From: Alnus glutinosa
Lineage: Eukaryota > Streptophyta > Magnoliopsida > Fagales > Betulaceae
DNA length: 64,000 bases
Direction of reading: 5' to 3'
NCBI RefSeq assembly: GCF_958979055.1
Contig: NC_084894.1
Location: forward strand, 1,121,001 to 1,185,000
Positions 1 through 15,277 of this stretch are shown here, piece by piece. Below the pieces are notes generated by a model. The model worked only from the letters and a program-made list of their open reading frames with translations. It ran no database searches and was not told the DNA's origin. Position 1 is the stretch's first letter; each line of letters begins with the position of its first letter. Position numbers and translations under genes: made by a program.

Positions 1-1424
1 TTCTTTCAAACTCTTTTACATGACTATCGTTTATAATTATTTGTTTGAAATTTGAGAAAAATCTAGCAGAAAAGTGTGAGATACCAACTATAGAATTTAT
101 TCATCGAATAAATGGTTTGGCAGCCACTTATGAAACTTATTGCCCGAATTTAAGAGCAAGTATTTATAGAATATAGACTATCCTAATCCTTTTTTCTTTA
201 TGCATGTTTTTTCTTTATGCACGTTTTGATTGCAGCCTTTTTGGGTGACCGCACCACCATAACCCCTAATTTTGTTTTTTATTATTATTTAAACAATCTA
301 CTTTAAAAAATAAAAAATAAAAAATAAAAAAAATCTAAATCCCTATATACAAATGCTATTTGAATATGAACTGAGTAATTAAATTTAACATTTATTACAA
401 GTTTAAGTTTTTAGAATAAATTATATATAATTTAACATGATATTAGAGAAAAATTTATAAGTTTCAACTCTAATTCTACAATTTAACCCATTCATGAGAA
501 ATCCTTCAGACATAAAAATATCAACAGTAAAAGTTGGCAGTAAAAGCACCGAACATTAAGGATACTAGTAGCTAAGTCATTGGGTCGAATTCTCAACAGA
601 TTGTTAGTAATTCAGGACAGCAAATGTGAGATAATTTTTATAAGGCTCACCAATTGAGTAGAGAGATGGGTTGCTCGAAATCTATTCTGACAAATTAGTC
701 CTATAATTTTATTTTATTTTCGTATTTATTATTTACCATACCAATTGTTAACCATTCTAAAAAAAAAAAAAGCTTTCAAAGTAAAGGGAATCATATGTGT
801 TAAACCACTATTTATTTTAAAAGCTTAAACTAATAGAAAATAATAAATTTAATTATTTAATCAATATTTTAATATATACATTGACATATAGGTTCAAACT
901 CAAACGTTCTCTTAATAGATGATGCTCAATACGTAAAATATTTAATTGAAATAATTGACGACGGATCGAGAGAATATTTAAATTTAAGACTTCTCTAATT
1001 TTAATATTATATTAAATTATTATTTATTTTAAAATTTTAAAATGAAAACAAAATTAATTATTTATTTAATATCATCATGTTGGCCATCAGGCCCATCACC
1101 GACAAGATAAAATGGGATAGTGACTAGTTGACCACGTGGGTTCGTCCTTGTGAGAAAAGTTGGTGAAAGTGAGAATGGGTTAAAGTGACCATTTATTGTG
1201 CCCTACCCTACCCTACCCATTACCCAAGATAATTCCTTTTTTAGATTACCCAAGATAATTCTAGATGCTTCAAAAGGAAGATAAAGTACTCAGGAGGACT
1301 TGGAACAGGAACCTATATGGCCATATGGAATCTCCTTTTCACACCTATAGCCCTATTCTTCTTCGATTACCTAATTCTATTAAAGCAGGAAAAAAACAAA
1401 GCCTGAATTTATTAGAAACAATCC
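1..1424. other. AT-rich intergenic stretch, no gene seen
   Basis: The sequence is AT-rich with short A- and T-runs and no credible exon. One 66-codon open frame (1265-1465) resembles nothing I recognise and lies in low-complexity sequence. Text near 880-1050 resembles the worn LTR/TRIM-like sequence found again near 34.3, 35.5 and 63.3 kb, but it is too decayed to delimit. Confidence 0.6.
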
Positions 1425-2289
1425 AAGGAAAGCAATTTGCTTTTCATTTTCAACATTCTTTTTAGCCTTTCAACCCTACAAACTACACGCTATCGCCGAT
1501 TTGCCAGCCATTTTTCAAGACATGTGTTCGAAGCAAATTAATTGGTGAACGGTTAGATGGCGATAGGCTCTTGTAAAACAATAGAATTAAGAAAACTAGA
1601 AGGTCGGATGGCCGGACCGGCATTTGTTGGTGCGCTGGCGGTCAGAGAGGAGGTTAGAAAAGCCTTTAATGCTTAAGTTAATAAAGTATTTTTTTAAAAA
1701 AATCGATGTGAAAATGTGTACCCCTTTTAATGAGAGGCACTTTTTATCTAATATGGTAACATTAGTGTTAATGATATGTGATTTTTCGTATAATTAAGGT
1801 GTGACTTTTCTTGTTAGTTGTATTAATAGCCGTTTGGTACGTGATTGATGAGGGTGTATGGTTTTCTATATATGTGGAGACGATTTTGAAAGTTATCGAG
1901 TGAGTTTATTTGTGGGAGTGATTATGTGATCAGATGGTGAGTTAGAGTAGTACTTTCAGCAGTTTTTCTAATCAACTTAAGACTTTTCCAAGGAAAGCAA
2001 TTTGCTTTTCATTTTCAACAATCTTTATAGCTTTTAATTCAACCCCCCAGTATTTTTCAACAACCTTAATTTTTAGTGTAGAAAAAAAAAATCTTGAATT
2101 TATTACTAAGAGTTTTCTAGCTTTTTATTTAATTCTAGGTGGTGCGATATTTTTGTTGGTTGCATTAATAGTAGCCGTTGGGTTTGGCGATGGATGAGGG
2201 TGTAAGGATCATGCACGATTATGCGAAGTCAATTTTGAAAGTTATCCAGTACTTAATTTCTTTTCTTTGTTTGTGAGAGTTATTCTGTG
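1425..2289. repeat. Diverged direct repeats (two unit types)
   Basis: A block beginning CAAGGAAAGCAATTTGC occurs at about 1425-1465 and again at about 1990-2030. A second block (TTGTTAGTTGTATTAATAG, then a GAGGGTGTA motif, then TTTTGAAAGTTATC) occurs at about 1812-1945 and again at about 2145-2289. The two sets are interleaved with the same spacing, so this is an old local direct duplication of roughly 0.4-0.5 kb. It has no coding capacity. Confidence 0.55.
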
Positions 2290-3089
2290 GGTTTTTATCA
2301 ACAGTCATGGGATATCGTTGGTTCCGATGTTACAAGGGCAGCCCTCCATTTTCTCAATGGAGGCCCTTTTGAATCAGATTTGAATTCTACCAATATATGT
2401 CTAATTCCTAAGGGTTCCGCTCCCACTCACGTTTCAGATTACTGGCCCATAAGTCTATATAATGTGCTCTACAAAGTCATAGCCAAGGTGCTTGCAAACC
2501 GGCTAAAACATGTGCTACCTTCTATTATCTCTCCGGAGCAAAGCGCTTTTATCCCGGGTCGTCTTATAACGGATAATGTTTTGGTAGCTTTCGAAACACT
2601 CCATACTGTGAATTCACGGTTGAAGGGAAAGGAGAGCTTTATGGCTTTGAAGTTGGATACGAGCAAGGCGTATCATCGTCTTTAATGGAATTTTTTGGAG
2701 GTTACGATGAGGAAGCTTGATTTTGCTAGTAGATGGATTCACCTTCTAATGTCTTGTGTTCGTACCGTTTCTTATTCGGTACTTATCAATGGCCAACCTC
2801 ACGATAACATTATGCCTACTCGTGGTATCCGACAAGGTGACCCCCTATGCCCCTACTTTTTTATTATATGTGCGGAGGCTATGTGCTCAATGTTACAACA
2901 CTCTGCACGGATAGGGGATATTATGGGTGTGTCCTCATCTCATAGAGGGCCTATTATCCATCACTTGCTATTTGCGGATGATAATCTATTATTTTGTCGA
3001 GCAAATCTAAGGGAGTGAAGGTCTATTCAAGCACTTTTAGATAGTTATAAGGTTGCTTCGGTGCAGCAACTTAACCATGGTAAGACCTC

Positions 3090-3124
<35 letters not shown>

Positions 3125-5016
3125 CTTCAGTCGAAATACTAGGGGGGATGCTCGGGAGTCTATTCTTCAAGCAATGGGTGTTAGTTCAACTAATTCCTAT
3201 GAAAAGTATCTTGGTCTACCAGCTTTAATTGGATGGTCAAGAATTTCAACGCTCAATGGTATTAAAGGTAGAATATGGCAACGGATAAACGGGTGGAAGG
3301 AAAAGTTCTTATCACATGCCGAAAAGGAAATCCTTATTAAGACTGTCCTCCAAGCGATTCTCACCTACACTATAAGTGTTTTTCAGCTTCCTAAAACTCT
3401 TTGTCGTGAAATTAATTTTATGATGGCAAAGTTTTGGTGGGGGCATAAGGAGAATGATCATAAGATATCGTGGATGACTTGGAAAAGGTTTAGGAAGGAA
3501 GAAACACTCAGGTGGTTTGGGGTACCGAGATTTGAACAGTTTTAACGTATCTTTGCTTGCAAAACAAGGCTGGAGGTTTACTAAGTTTCTTGGAACTCTA
3601 GTAGCAAGGGTTATGAAAGCAAAGTACTATCCAAATGGTGATTTCCAGGGGTCTTCTCTTGGTGCTTGACCATCATTCACATGGCGCAGTATTTGGAATT
3701 CGAAGCCTGTGTTACAGGAAGGTTTAATTTGGCGCATTGGGGATGGATCACAGGAGAAAATATGGGGGGGATCGGTGGCTACCATCTACTCAATCTCATA
3801 CAATCCAATTTCCAATAAATGTCTTACAACTGAATACAAAGGTGTGTGAATTAATAAGTGTGGAGTCAGAATGGTGGAACATGCCTTTATTGGAACGTAT
3901 ATTCTCTGCAGATTTAGTGGAGACCATTTGCAACATTCCCATTTGTCCCCATTTGATGCATGATCGGCTGGTTTGGGCAGGCACCACAACAAAACACTTT
4001 TCAGTATGTAGTGCCTACCATTTGAATGTGAGAGGAGGACAAGGATTCAGGGAAGTTGTTCAAATGCACCAACGATTAACCCAATTTGGCAATTCATTTG
4101 GAGCTTGAGTATCCCACGGTCGGTACAATTGTTCATTTGGCGTGCTTGTAATGAGATTCTACCAACCAAAGAGAAGCTTTGTCATCGGCGAGTAGTGGAA
4201 GATCCCATTTGTCCAATGTGTGGTAAGGAGGCAGAGTCAGGTTTTCATGCGCTTTGGAGGTGTCCAGTTGCTCAAACGCTCTGGGCTGAATGTCCCACCT
4301 GTATAAGTAAGTTCTCATCCTCTGCTAATGATGTATTATCTTTGATGGGTGCTTTATTTCAACAGTTGGATAGGGAGGAGATGGAGCTGGTTGTAATGGT
4401 TGCACAGAGGGTCTGGTTTCGCCGGAACATGTTTGTGTTTGAGGGTTTGTTGACTCCTCCAAAGTGTTCGATTAAATGTGCCAAAGAGTCTTTGGATGAG
4501 TACCGTAAAACGACGAGTATGAATGTGGCCTTTCTGTCCATGCCTCGGGTTCCAATATTAACACGATGGTCCAAGCCCCCTGTGGGTTTTGTCAAACTGA
4601 ATTGGGATGCAGCAGTTGATCGTTCGAAGAAGATGGTAGGGTTGGGGATTATTGCCTGTGATTCTAGCGGAATTGTGGTGGTTTCAATGTGTTATTTTCA
4701 CCTGTATGTATCTGATTCCTTTGTTGCAGAGGCCATGGGTACTAGACAGGGAGTTGAGTTCGGAAGGTTCTTGTGTCTTCAATCAGTGATGTTGGAAGGG
4801 GATTCTCTGGAGGTGGTTCTTGCTCTTCAGCATGAAAACGTGGTTGACGGGTATTACAGCAATCTGGTTCTGGAGACCAAAGCTATTCTTTATGATTTTA
4901 TGTCAGCTACTGTTCATCACGTGGGTCGTATGGGAAATCAAGCTGCCCATTCTCTTGTACAACATGTTGTCTCTAATGTCATCTGTTCCTTTATGTCTTT
5001 CAAATGTTGTTTCTGA
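2290..5016 (+). pseudogene. LINE reverse transcriptase / RNase H, degenerate
   Basis: The RT part (2290-3545) shows the motifs SAFIPGRLITDNV, GIRQGDPL and the catalytic box LLFADD. The canonical KAYDR motif reads KAYHR, so one conserved residue is lost. In-frame stops lie at 2683-2685 and 3016-3018. A pure T run of more than 30 bases (about 3090-3123) interrupts the frame, and later frameshifts separate 3174-3545, 3737-4108 and 4105-5016. The last segment carries a Cys/His zf-RVT-like region (CPMCGKE) and an RNase H domain beginning KLNWDAAVD with EGDSLEVV and NQAAHSL. It cannot make a working protein. Confidence 0.88.
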
Positions 5017-5081
5017 TGATTTGTTGTTATCTGATCATACGTGAAATGAATTTTCTTATTAAAAATAAAAAAGACAAAAAG
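2290..5081 (+). mobile_element. 5'-truncated LINE (non-LTR retrotransposon) with TSD
   Basis: The insert is flanked by GAGAGTTATTCTGTG (2275-2289) and GAGAGTTATTGTGTG (5082-5096), a 15-bp target-site duplication with one mismatch. It starts inside the reverse-transcriptase domain, so endonuclease and ORF1 are missing, as is usual for 5'-truncated LINE copies. It ends in an A-rich tail (about 5060-5080). The order is RT, zf-RVT-like linker, then RNase H, as in plant L1-type LINEs with a terminal RNase H. Confidence 0.85.
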
Positions 5082-5096
5082 GAGAGTTATTGTGTG

Positions 5097-5986
5097 ATAT
5101 GATGGATTTCTTTTCTTTGTTTGTGAGAGTTATTGTGTGATTTGATGGCTAGTCATGCCTTAATTATTTCCTATGTAAAAGCTTTTTCAGTGGGCCTATA
5201 GATAGTTATTTATATCCACTCCAACATGCATGCATACTGACCACAATCTAATTATAAACTTCAGAGACTTTTCCGATCTAATTAATCAACTTTCCAAGGG
5301 GCTGGGGTGCGTTTGTAACTCACTTGCCAAACGCCTTCGAAATGATTTTATGTTATTAGACTATCTGAATAACATATATAAATTTAAATAACTTAAAAGA
5401 TGAGATTATGTATATATAGAGCCTGCTTAATTGTTCTGAATAATCTAATTAACATGTGAGATCCACGGGCTTATTTGAACAAATAAGCCTTGTAATCCTC
5501 TTTTTTTAAGTTGACCAAATTTTTATGTTATTCAGACAGTCTAATAATATAAAATCTTAGTCCAAAAGTATTATATTCTTTTTCGTGCAAAAGCTGCTTG
5601 AGTGCCTATAGTGTGATTACAATTTATATTCCCTCCAACATGGAATAAATGTCCTATGTTAAAGTCACAAAATTTATGCATTTATAATCAATAGACTTTT
5701 TCAAAGATGGATGCTTATGTAATGGAATTGAATTTCTAATCAACTTTAGACTTTTCCAATCCAAATTCCAACGTATGGGGTGTGTTTATACCTCACTTGC
5801 GCCAAACGTCTTGTCAAGGATTCTGACAACATAAAAAATTTGAATAATTTAAAAGATAGGATTACTAGCTTACTTAATCCAAATAGCTTTATATGCCAGA
5901 CCCACTTGTGTAAACAAATTCTTGCAACTATTTTCTCTTAAATTCTTAATCATCTTTTTGTGTTGAATGTAAATTTTTTTTTTTTA
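5097..5986. other. Intergenic, no gene seen
   Basis: AT-rich sequence without open frames of note. Two diverged copies of a block containing CCAACATGCATG / CAACATGGAATAA and AACTCACTTGCCAAACG / CCTCACTTGCGCCAAACG appear near 5215-5340 and 5630-5810, suggesting a local duplication. Confidence 0.45.
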
Positions 5987-6436
5987 TGTTTGGTTTGTAC
6001 GAAAAAATTATTGACAGTAAAAAGTGACTAGTGATAAGATTATGGTGATGTGGCTGGAATTTGACGACACTTCACAGATTTCGGCCAGTTACGCCAAAAT
6101 TTAGCACAATGGCCGAATTCTGGTCAGTATTGTTGGAATGAGACAAATTGCCGGAATCTGGAGACGGTGATTGAAATCTAGCCAGTGCTGCCAGATTCTG
6201 GTGATCGAATCCTGAAATCTGGGAACCTTCAGCGACAAATTCGAGTTATGAACAAACTTCAATGGCCGGTGCTGGAGGACTCCACAAACGTGCGTGCAAG
6301 AATGAGAAGTTTAAAATCAGAAAATGATTTACGGATTTAAAAACAACAAATCATTTTACAAAAATTAAAGAGATTATTTTTTTTTGTCAAATTAAAAATA
6401 ATTTTCGTTGATCATCATTTTCAGTTGTACCAAACA
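5987..6436. mobile_element. MITE with short terminal inverted repeats
   Basis: The ends read TGTTTGGTTTGTACGAAAA and, reverse-complemented, TGTTTGGTACAACTGAAAA. The roughly 450-bp interior is richer in GC and repeats CCGGAATCTGG-like phrases. The element at 35835-36398 has the same interior vocabulary, so both probably belong to one non-autonomous DNA-transposon family. I see no clear target duplication and no transposase. Confidence 0.5.
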
Positions 6437-6616
6437 CTAAAAAATACATAACAACGCCTAAACAAATGAAACCTTAATGTCTGAATTTGTGTTATTAGAG
6501 CCGCTACGTACGACAACAAACGGCCAAACGTGTTATAAAACATATACTTTTATTATTATTATTATTATTATTATTTTTTCTTATTTTTGTATGTGGGTAA
6601 GTAACATGCTTGTCAA

Positions 6617-8929
<2,313 letters not shown>

Positions 8930-8942
8930 ATGACAGATAAGG

Positions 8943-8945
<3 letters not shown>

Positions 8946-9022
<77 letters not shown>
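8946..9022. repeat. (AT)n microsatellite, about 38 units
   Basis: An uninterrupted AT run starts 17 bp after the stop codon of peroxidase gene 1 and would lie in its 3' UTR or just beyond. Confidence 0.95.
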
Positions 9023-9024
<2 letters not shown>

Positions 9025-9306
9025 ACAATTAACTATTCATATATTCAAGCTTTTATATGTGTTTTGTTTGTTTGATGCAAAAAAATTCTGTATATATATA
9101 TGAATAAATGAGGGAGGCTTGAGGACTGATGCTTTTCCTCACCTTTTATATATCTAATTAAAGATCGAGTTCGGTATCGAGTCTATTGAGACTTGGAATT
9201 TTGAGTGTTTCTATCCACCTTTTTTACTCTATTTTTTCAGTGAATTTCTTTCGTGCCGAACCATATATATAAATTTTTGTGTTCTCTACGTGTACTTGTT
9301 ATATTT

Positions 9307-9356
9307 TTCTTCTTCTTCTTCTTCTTCTCTTCTTCTTCTTCTTTCTTTCATTTTTT

Positions 9357-9437
<81 letters not shown>
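9307..9437. repeat. Compound microsatellite (CTT)n-(TA)n-(CA)n
   Basis: Roughly 9307-9350 is CTT/TTC, 9362-9409 is TA and 9410-9437 is CA. Open frames here are low-complexity artefacts. Confidence 0.93.
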
Positions 9438-9438
<1 letters not shown>

Positions 9439-9544
9439 CAATCCACAACTTGGTTGGGGAGATTTGATGGGAAGAATTCAATTTTTGGCATCTAAAAATG
9501 AGTGCTCTAATTTACTGGTGTAAAAATTATTCGTGTTCGCTTTC

Positions 9545-9840
9545 GAGTTTTGGTTGTGTCGAGGTATATGTATAAGATTATATAAGTTAACCTTAATACA
9601 GCTCATTTAATTAAATTGGTCAAACCCTTCAATCTTAACCCGCTAATTTCGTGTGGGATTCGCAGGTCGTATATAAAATTTTTATTCATAAATATCGTGT
9701 GTCAAATTCGGATTGTATTGAGACATATGTATGAGACTATATAAGTCAATCCTAATTTAATCAATTTAATTAAATGAGTTAGAACTCTCAACCCTAATTA
9801 TAACATGTTAATTTCGTGTCAGATTCACAAATTGTGTCAA
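9545..9840. repeat. Two diverged tandem units of about 160 bp
   Basis: Unit 1 (about 9553-9680) and unit 2 (about 9713-9840) share the order TATGTATAAGATTATATAAG, TTTAATTAAAT, CAATCTTAACCC and TTAATTTCGTG. A related phrase appears near 17.6 kb. It is probably a decayed retroelement LTR or satellite, non-coding. Confidence 0.5.
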
Positions 9841-10492
9841 CAATTGCCATTAATTCCTTCTGCAACAAAGACTTGCTCTACTATAAAATTAAAAACCCTT
9901 TAATCAACCAGTTGTTTTTTAATTATTTTTTTAAAAAGCCTCCCCCATTAAGACTCCAGGCCAAGCTGGTCATGGTCTCTGGCATGCATGAGCCGTGGAA
10001 AATGGCAATTTTATTATGAATTATTTTGTATTAATTGTCTAATTTTTATTTTGATTGGGTTTTTCTTATTTTGATCGAACTCACTCTAATATAAATAAGT
10101 CCTGTTTTTGTGTAGTTATGAAATACAAAGAAATACAATTTTTTTTTTTCACATTATTTTACAATTATATATAATTTCCTTTTAATTTATACTCCTAAAA
10201 ATCTGGAGAAAATTTGTTGAAGAAAAAAAATCGAAATATTTAATTAATAAAATGTTGGCGATTATCACATAATATGGAATTAGCTAGACGATGAATCAAA
10301 GTACAGTCATAAGACAAATTTGGACGGTCTAGATTGTTTACCTCGATGGAGGTGTTGTTACATGGCTTGATACATAAAATAGTTTGTTGAACTATCATTC
10401 TCAGGCTGTGCCTTATTTTTCAAACTATCAACTACCAAGTACTATTCATCATTAAAGCATAAAACAATAGCATTTAAGATTCACATGACCAG

Positions 10493-10650
10493 GGGCGGAG
10501 CCAGCCCCACAAAGTTGGGGTCAAATTGAAAAAAAAAAGTTTTAAGAGGGCTAAAATTAGAAAAAATAATAAAATTTAGGACAAAATTTTAATTTTTTTA
10601 ATTTTTAATTTTTTTTTTGGAGAGAACCTTGGGGCTTGGGGGGCCTGGTG
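10493..10650. mobile_element. hAT-like MITE fragment (CAGGGGCGGAGCCAG family)
   Basis: It starts CAGGGGCGGAGCCAGCCCC and continues with the same A/T-rich interior as the complete copy at 61456-61657. The right terminus is not intact, so no TSD can be shown. Related pieces lie at 14560-14703, 29751-29955 and 31861-32071. Confidence 0.6.
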
Positions 10651-11934
10651 TGACGTATTTACGAATAGCATTTCCAAATTAATCAATTTATTTTACTATT
10701 TACCTTTGGTGTGAGTCGTGTGACAAATAATTTTTTAAGATCCAAAAAAAAAGTTGATTAAAAATAATCCAATCACACGATAAATTAATACTTTTTTTTT
10801 TTTTTTTTTTTTTTTTGTGACAACTACTTTCCTCTTTCTATCCCATCAATCTCCATCCCTTCATTTCAAACTTGAAATTTCCCAATTGACCCTAAACAAC
10901 ACTTAAAGGGGGGTGAATGGGTATTTTCCAAAAATTCCCGCCAACTAAAAATGAAGCAACTACACAACAATCACCAAAGTAAGCAAAGTAATACAACAAT
11001 AACATACAACAATTTGGTGATAAAGTAAAAACTCTTTAAATAACTCTTCAAAGGTAAAGCCACTTCGAAACAATTAAATCTAAAAAACTCATCCACTATA
11101 GAAGAATTCAAATAGCAAATACTTCACACTTATAAAACTTTTGTAACATACACCTCACTTGTATCGATCAAACTACTCATTGTTCTAATTGTAGTAGCTC
11201 CAGAACCGTTGGTCAATTCTTATATCGAGTCTTCTCTTGCAATTCAGAACCTTGGTGGTTGAAGATTATCAGTTTTGAGTGTGGTTTAAACAATCTCTAA
11301 GAGAGATTTAGAAGGGAAAACATAGGATTACTTTGTTCTCTCTTAGCTCACATGAATGACAACTTCAATAGCATTGAAAGTCGTGCATAATGATGCTTAA
11401 ATAGCCCAACCCATTAACTCAGTCTTTTAATTAATTAAAACACTGGAACGCGTGATTATGACGATGATGTCTGAATGCATAAGTAGACTCGTCCGAACCA
11501 GGCAAGGATTTCACGACTTATAACTTGACGACGTCTACACCTACACCTAACGACCCTTGTGAATGAGCTTTTTGGGAGTGAGTTCTGAACTTCAATGAAC
11601 CATGCTTGCCAATACCTTTAGTAGCTGAGCTAATGAATGAGGCTCTCGAATCTCCTCTTGGATCTGGCTCGTTCGGGTCTATTGCGAGCGAAGTAATGAA
11701 CGACCTTTTCAAGGGCTTCATTTAATTCTTAATAAGAACCCTCGTCCGGACCACCATCAACCGAGGTCCTTGGTTCTTCACAATTTTGAAGGATTTTGAG
11801 ATCAAGCCTAAGTAAAAACTACCCCAACTAAATTTCACTTACATTAATTTTTTTAGACTCCAAATTTGCCAATCATAAAACCTAACAAAACTCATCACCC
11901 ATTAATTGAGATTTCAATATATTAATTTCCAACA
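10651..11934. other. Intergenic, probable retroelement remains, no gene seen
   Basis: No intact coding region. The phrase AAAGGGGGGTGAATGGGTA near 10897 and the sequence to 11800 look like a worn LTR or leader belonging to the Copia relic that follows, but I cannot find a matching second LTR. A run of more than 20 T sits near 10792-10816. Confidence 0.4.
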
Positions 11935-12660
11935 TGCTTTTGACTGCAATAACTATATCATCCACAGAGTAACCGTGACCGACCATAAAGCTATCAAAGT
12001 GCTTGTACCAATGCCTCGAAGATTGTTTTAAGCCATATAATTATCTCCTCAATCGACAAAACATGATTTTCTTTATCTTCAACAATAGACCCATCTGGTT
12101 GATGCATATAGATGGTTTCTCGAGTTCACCATGTAGAAAAGTATTTTTCACATCAAGTTGTTGAAGCTTCAAATCAAATAGAGCAATCATGACAAACAAC
12201 ACGTGAATAGAGCTATGTTTTACAACATGAAAGAAAATCTCATTAAAGTTCATATCCTTTCTTTGACTATAACCCTTTGCCACCAAGCGAGCCTTGAACC
12301 TAGTATCCTCAATCCCTAGGATCTCTTCTTTTTCTTGAAGATTCATTTGCACCCAACAGTCTTAGCGCCTTTAGGCAATTTCATCAATTCCCAAATCTAG
12401 TTCTTATAATAAAGAGATTCAATCTCCTCATTCATGGCAACAACCCATTACTCACTACTTGTGACAACTTTTGAATAAGTGGAAAGCTCCTTAACCCTAG
12501 TTTCATCTGCCACAATAAGTGCATAGCTAGCAAATCTGTGTAGCCATATCTCTGAGAGAGCCTAATTTGCCTTATCTGTCCACTAGTCGCAATACTTGAC
12601 TCTTACTATTCTTGTGGATCATCATTATCAGAACTAGAACCATGGCCATCTATAACAGGC
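11935..12660 (-). pseudogene. Ty1/Copia reverse-transcriptase fragment, degenerate
   Basis: Read on the minus strand from about 12660 downward, it gives the Copia linker (MNEEIESL), then ARLVAKGYSQ, VVKHSSI, QLDVKNTFLHGELE and, after frameshifts, a LYGLKQSSRHWYKHFDSFM phrase near 12040-11960. The longest open piece is 12041-12352. It has no integrase, YVDD box or LTRs, so it is a broken internal fragment. It belongs to a different lineage from the Copia element at 43.7 kb, judging from the KHSSI wording. Confidence 0.8.
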
Positions 12661-13247
12661 TGATTTCGAGTGCCATCTCGTACCCTTTGTGAAGTTGAGA
12701 AAACCTAGTAGAAAATCCAAACAATCGAGAAACACAAAAAAGAAAAAAAAAGTAATACATAAAAGAAAAGAAGTTTCAGTACTATTGTAAGGCCATAGGC
12801 TGCAGAGTTACTGTCTTCATACTTTAACCCCCTTGGATAAAAATTCCTGGTTATGTAAGGCCATGATAAGAGACCCAGACAAGGGGGAAGTGGTAATAGA
12901 TGAATAGATGTTCAAGCATTTCGGCCTTTGATCTGCATAATGGATATGATATATTGTTCATCATTGTGGAAGCTGTAGTATCACCTAATTATTAGAGTTT
13001 GTCAATCCTCCATATGCCTAATTCCTCACATTGCATGAACATGGTTAGTAGGTCTTAGTTATGCATGTCAGGTAAATCTGAAAGACCATCAAACATTAAA
13101 GTCATCACAAGGAAAGATGCCTTGTCTTCCTAGATTGCAAATTAATGATAATTGATCTCAATTTAACAAGAAACACAGAATCTACCCATTTACAGTGTAA
13201 TAAATGAATTTATCTATTCAGCCTTTTAAAGTAGTTATTATAATATC
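12661..13247. other. Region 3' of the SINAT gene
   Basis: No coding potential seen. Part of this must be the 3' UTR of the minus-strand SINAT gene whose stop is at 13248-13250. Its poly(A) site cannot be placed from sequence alone. Confidence 0.4.
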
Positions 13248-15277
13248 TCATTGCTCTTTCCATATACGACCAGCAACTTTCAGCTTCAACTCCTGCCTAT
13301 TGCTGCCAGAAAAGAAGAGTGCCAGATTTCTCTGAATAATTAATCCATCTTGACTATCCCTTACCTTTTTATGGCTATCCCTGATACTCCTTGGTATACC
13401 TTGCCATGTAAGTTTCCTGCCATTTCCGCCAACTTCCAGACTGTAACTAAATTGCTTGGCCTCATCTTCATCACCCATGAATCGCAGGAAGGCCATGTAA
13501 ACGGGCGCCGTTTCAAGATGGAATGCCTCAAAGTGCAAGCAGAACTGACGGCCAAAGCAGTTGAAGACCTGAACCAGATGAAAGAATTGCAAGGTGGTTT
13601 CAAATGTTTGGTGCAAATCAAATAAAACTGATTGCAAAAGAAAAAAGTTGCATTAGACTACCATTAGGTAAAGGACAAGAGAGTGCTAAATATGGCTCCC
13701 TTTTTCCAGCTTTTCTTTAAGCATAAGCCTATTTCTACCCATTCTTTCTGAGAGCCAACTAAATGGCAGAAAAGAGCACTGTTGACATAATAAGCTATGT
13801 ATATTCTTCTTTTTTATCTTATTTTATATTAAAGTGACAAAATATCATTAAAATCCGTAATTACTGAAGAGAGAACAACTCTTACAGTTAACATCCATAT
13901 AGCATTTCCAACTTCTTGAGGATTGGATTTCACATATCTGTGGCTGAAAGTACATCCATCTTGCATATCAACCTTGTGATCCTTCTTGAGATGCATGACA
14001 AGGAGTGGGACATCACCAGTGACCGAACAATCAGCTCCAGCATAAGGGCAGTTGTAGGGACGATATTTACAGTGTTTCTCATGTTTGAGCTTGCTGTAAT
14101 ATGGGAATATATCGTGACAACCCAATACTTGGTACCTGCATGGGAGCTCTAGTGACTCTGCTACTTTCTCTAAAGCCAAGCACCTTATATTTCCAAGCTC
14201 ATGGCGGCATGTGGGGCAAAAGTTGTGCACTCTAGCCTTGCAGTTTGAACATAGAGTGTGGCCATTTGGACACTAAGGCATAAAATAATGTAAGTTACTA
14301 TTAGTAACATTCTTTTTTTTTTTCTTCATAAAACAGTTCAATAGAAATATCTGCAAGTAATGCAGTGTGCAGTAAACGGCTAAAGATGCTTAAAATAATC
14401 AAGCAGTTTATGACTCTGTTTAATTGCAAAATAAGACAGGAAAAGGGGTCAATGATGAAGCCATGAAGGATGGTGCGTTCAACATGATCACGTCTAAAAT
14501 ACTGGTCAATATGAGATTTACAAAGAGTTTTGGGAAAGGCAATACTCTATAGGGACAATATTTATTTATTTATTTATTTTGGGGGGGTGGGGGGGGGGTT
14601 AATTTTTGATGGTTTACTTCAGAAAAATATATACTACTGGGGAAATTTTTAAATTTTTGGGGGTTCTGTAGCCCCCAAGCTATAAGCTAGTTTCGCCCCT
14701 ACTTGAGATAACAAATTTGGCAATTAGCCAACTGGAATTACATGTCACCCTGCTCATACAGATTTCACCCACCCCCTCCATGACTAAATACTTAATATCA
14801 TTCTTGGATTTTTCTGAACTGATTGAAGATAACTCTTTGTGATTTTGTATCACAATTTCTGGTTGTTCTGACAGTGAATGCTTCATAAATTACAATCAAC
14901 ACATTTTGTCTGAGAGAAAGGTGAATTCTTTTATAAGCAATAATGTCCATGACTATAAATTGAGGATTTTCAATTAGACAAAGGAAGTACTAAGGTGTGT
15001 AAAGAAAATGTGATTCTCCAGAATTATGCAGGTTGTAAGTTCAGAATCTAGAGCATACCTGGTATATTGGAGGGTACATTAGATTCATGCAAACAGGGCA
15101 CTCAAGTAGCTCATGCACATCATTGTTTGATGACCTTCCAGGATTTCCACCTAAACCAGAGGCAGCTTTTCTGTAAGCAGAACTCCTTAACTCGGCACTG
15201 GAACTTGCCGGATCCAAATCCGCGGATGCAGTGCAAGACTCAGTCACTTCATGGCAGAAGCCTCCTCCAGCATACAT
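13248..15277 (-). CDS. SINAT: SINA-type RING E3 ubiquitin ligase
   Basis: Coding exons on the minus strand are 15277-15059, 14272-13886 and 13568-13248. Each is a whole number of codons with GT/AG borders, giving 308 residues, the usual SINAT length. A C3HC4 RING begins ECPVCMNLMYPPIYQ (first Cys near residue 60) and continues CPNGHTLCSNC and CPTC. A SIAH-type zinc finger follows (PCRYQVLGC ... HEKHC ... CPYAG ... HLKKDH). The third exon is the TRAF-like substrate and dimerisation domain, ending GRIWKEQ. Such proteins tag targets with ubiquitin in the nucleus or cytosol and often act as dimers. I start at MYAGGGF: the longer frame upstream opens with TTG, not ATG. Intron 1 contains a MITE fragment. 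Confidence 0.93.
14560..14703. mobile_element. hAT-like MITE remnant inside SINAT intron 1
   Basis: A G-rich/T-rich stretch ends GCTAGTTTCGCCCCTAC, which reverse-complements to GTAGGGGCGAAACTAGC, matching the CAGGGGCGAAACTGG start of the element near 29751. The left end is unclear. Confidence 0.4.

Noticed and set aside
9253-9523. Several 60-80-codon open frames
   Set aside because: They translate CTT, TA and CA microsatellites in three frames.
13350-13625. Plus-strand open frames over the SINAT exons (also 13916-14152 and 15067-15333)
   Set aside because: They are antisense shadows of well-supported SINAT exons.
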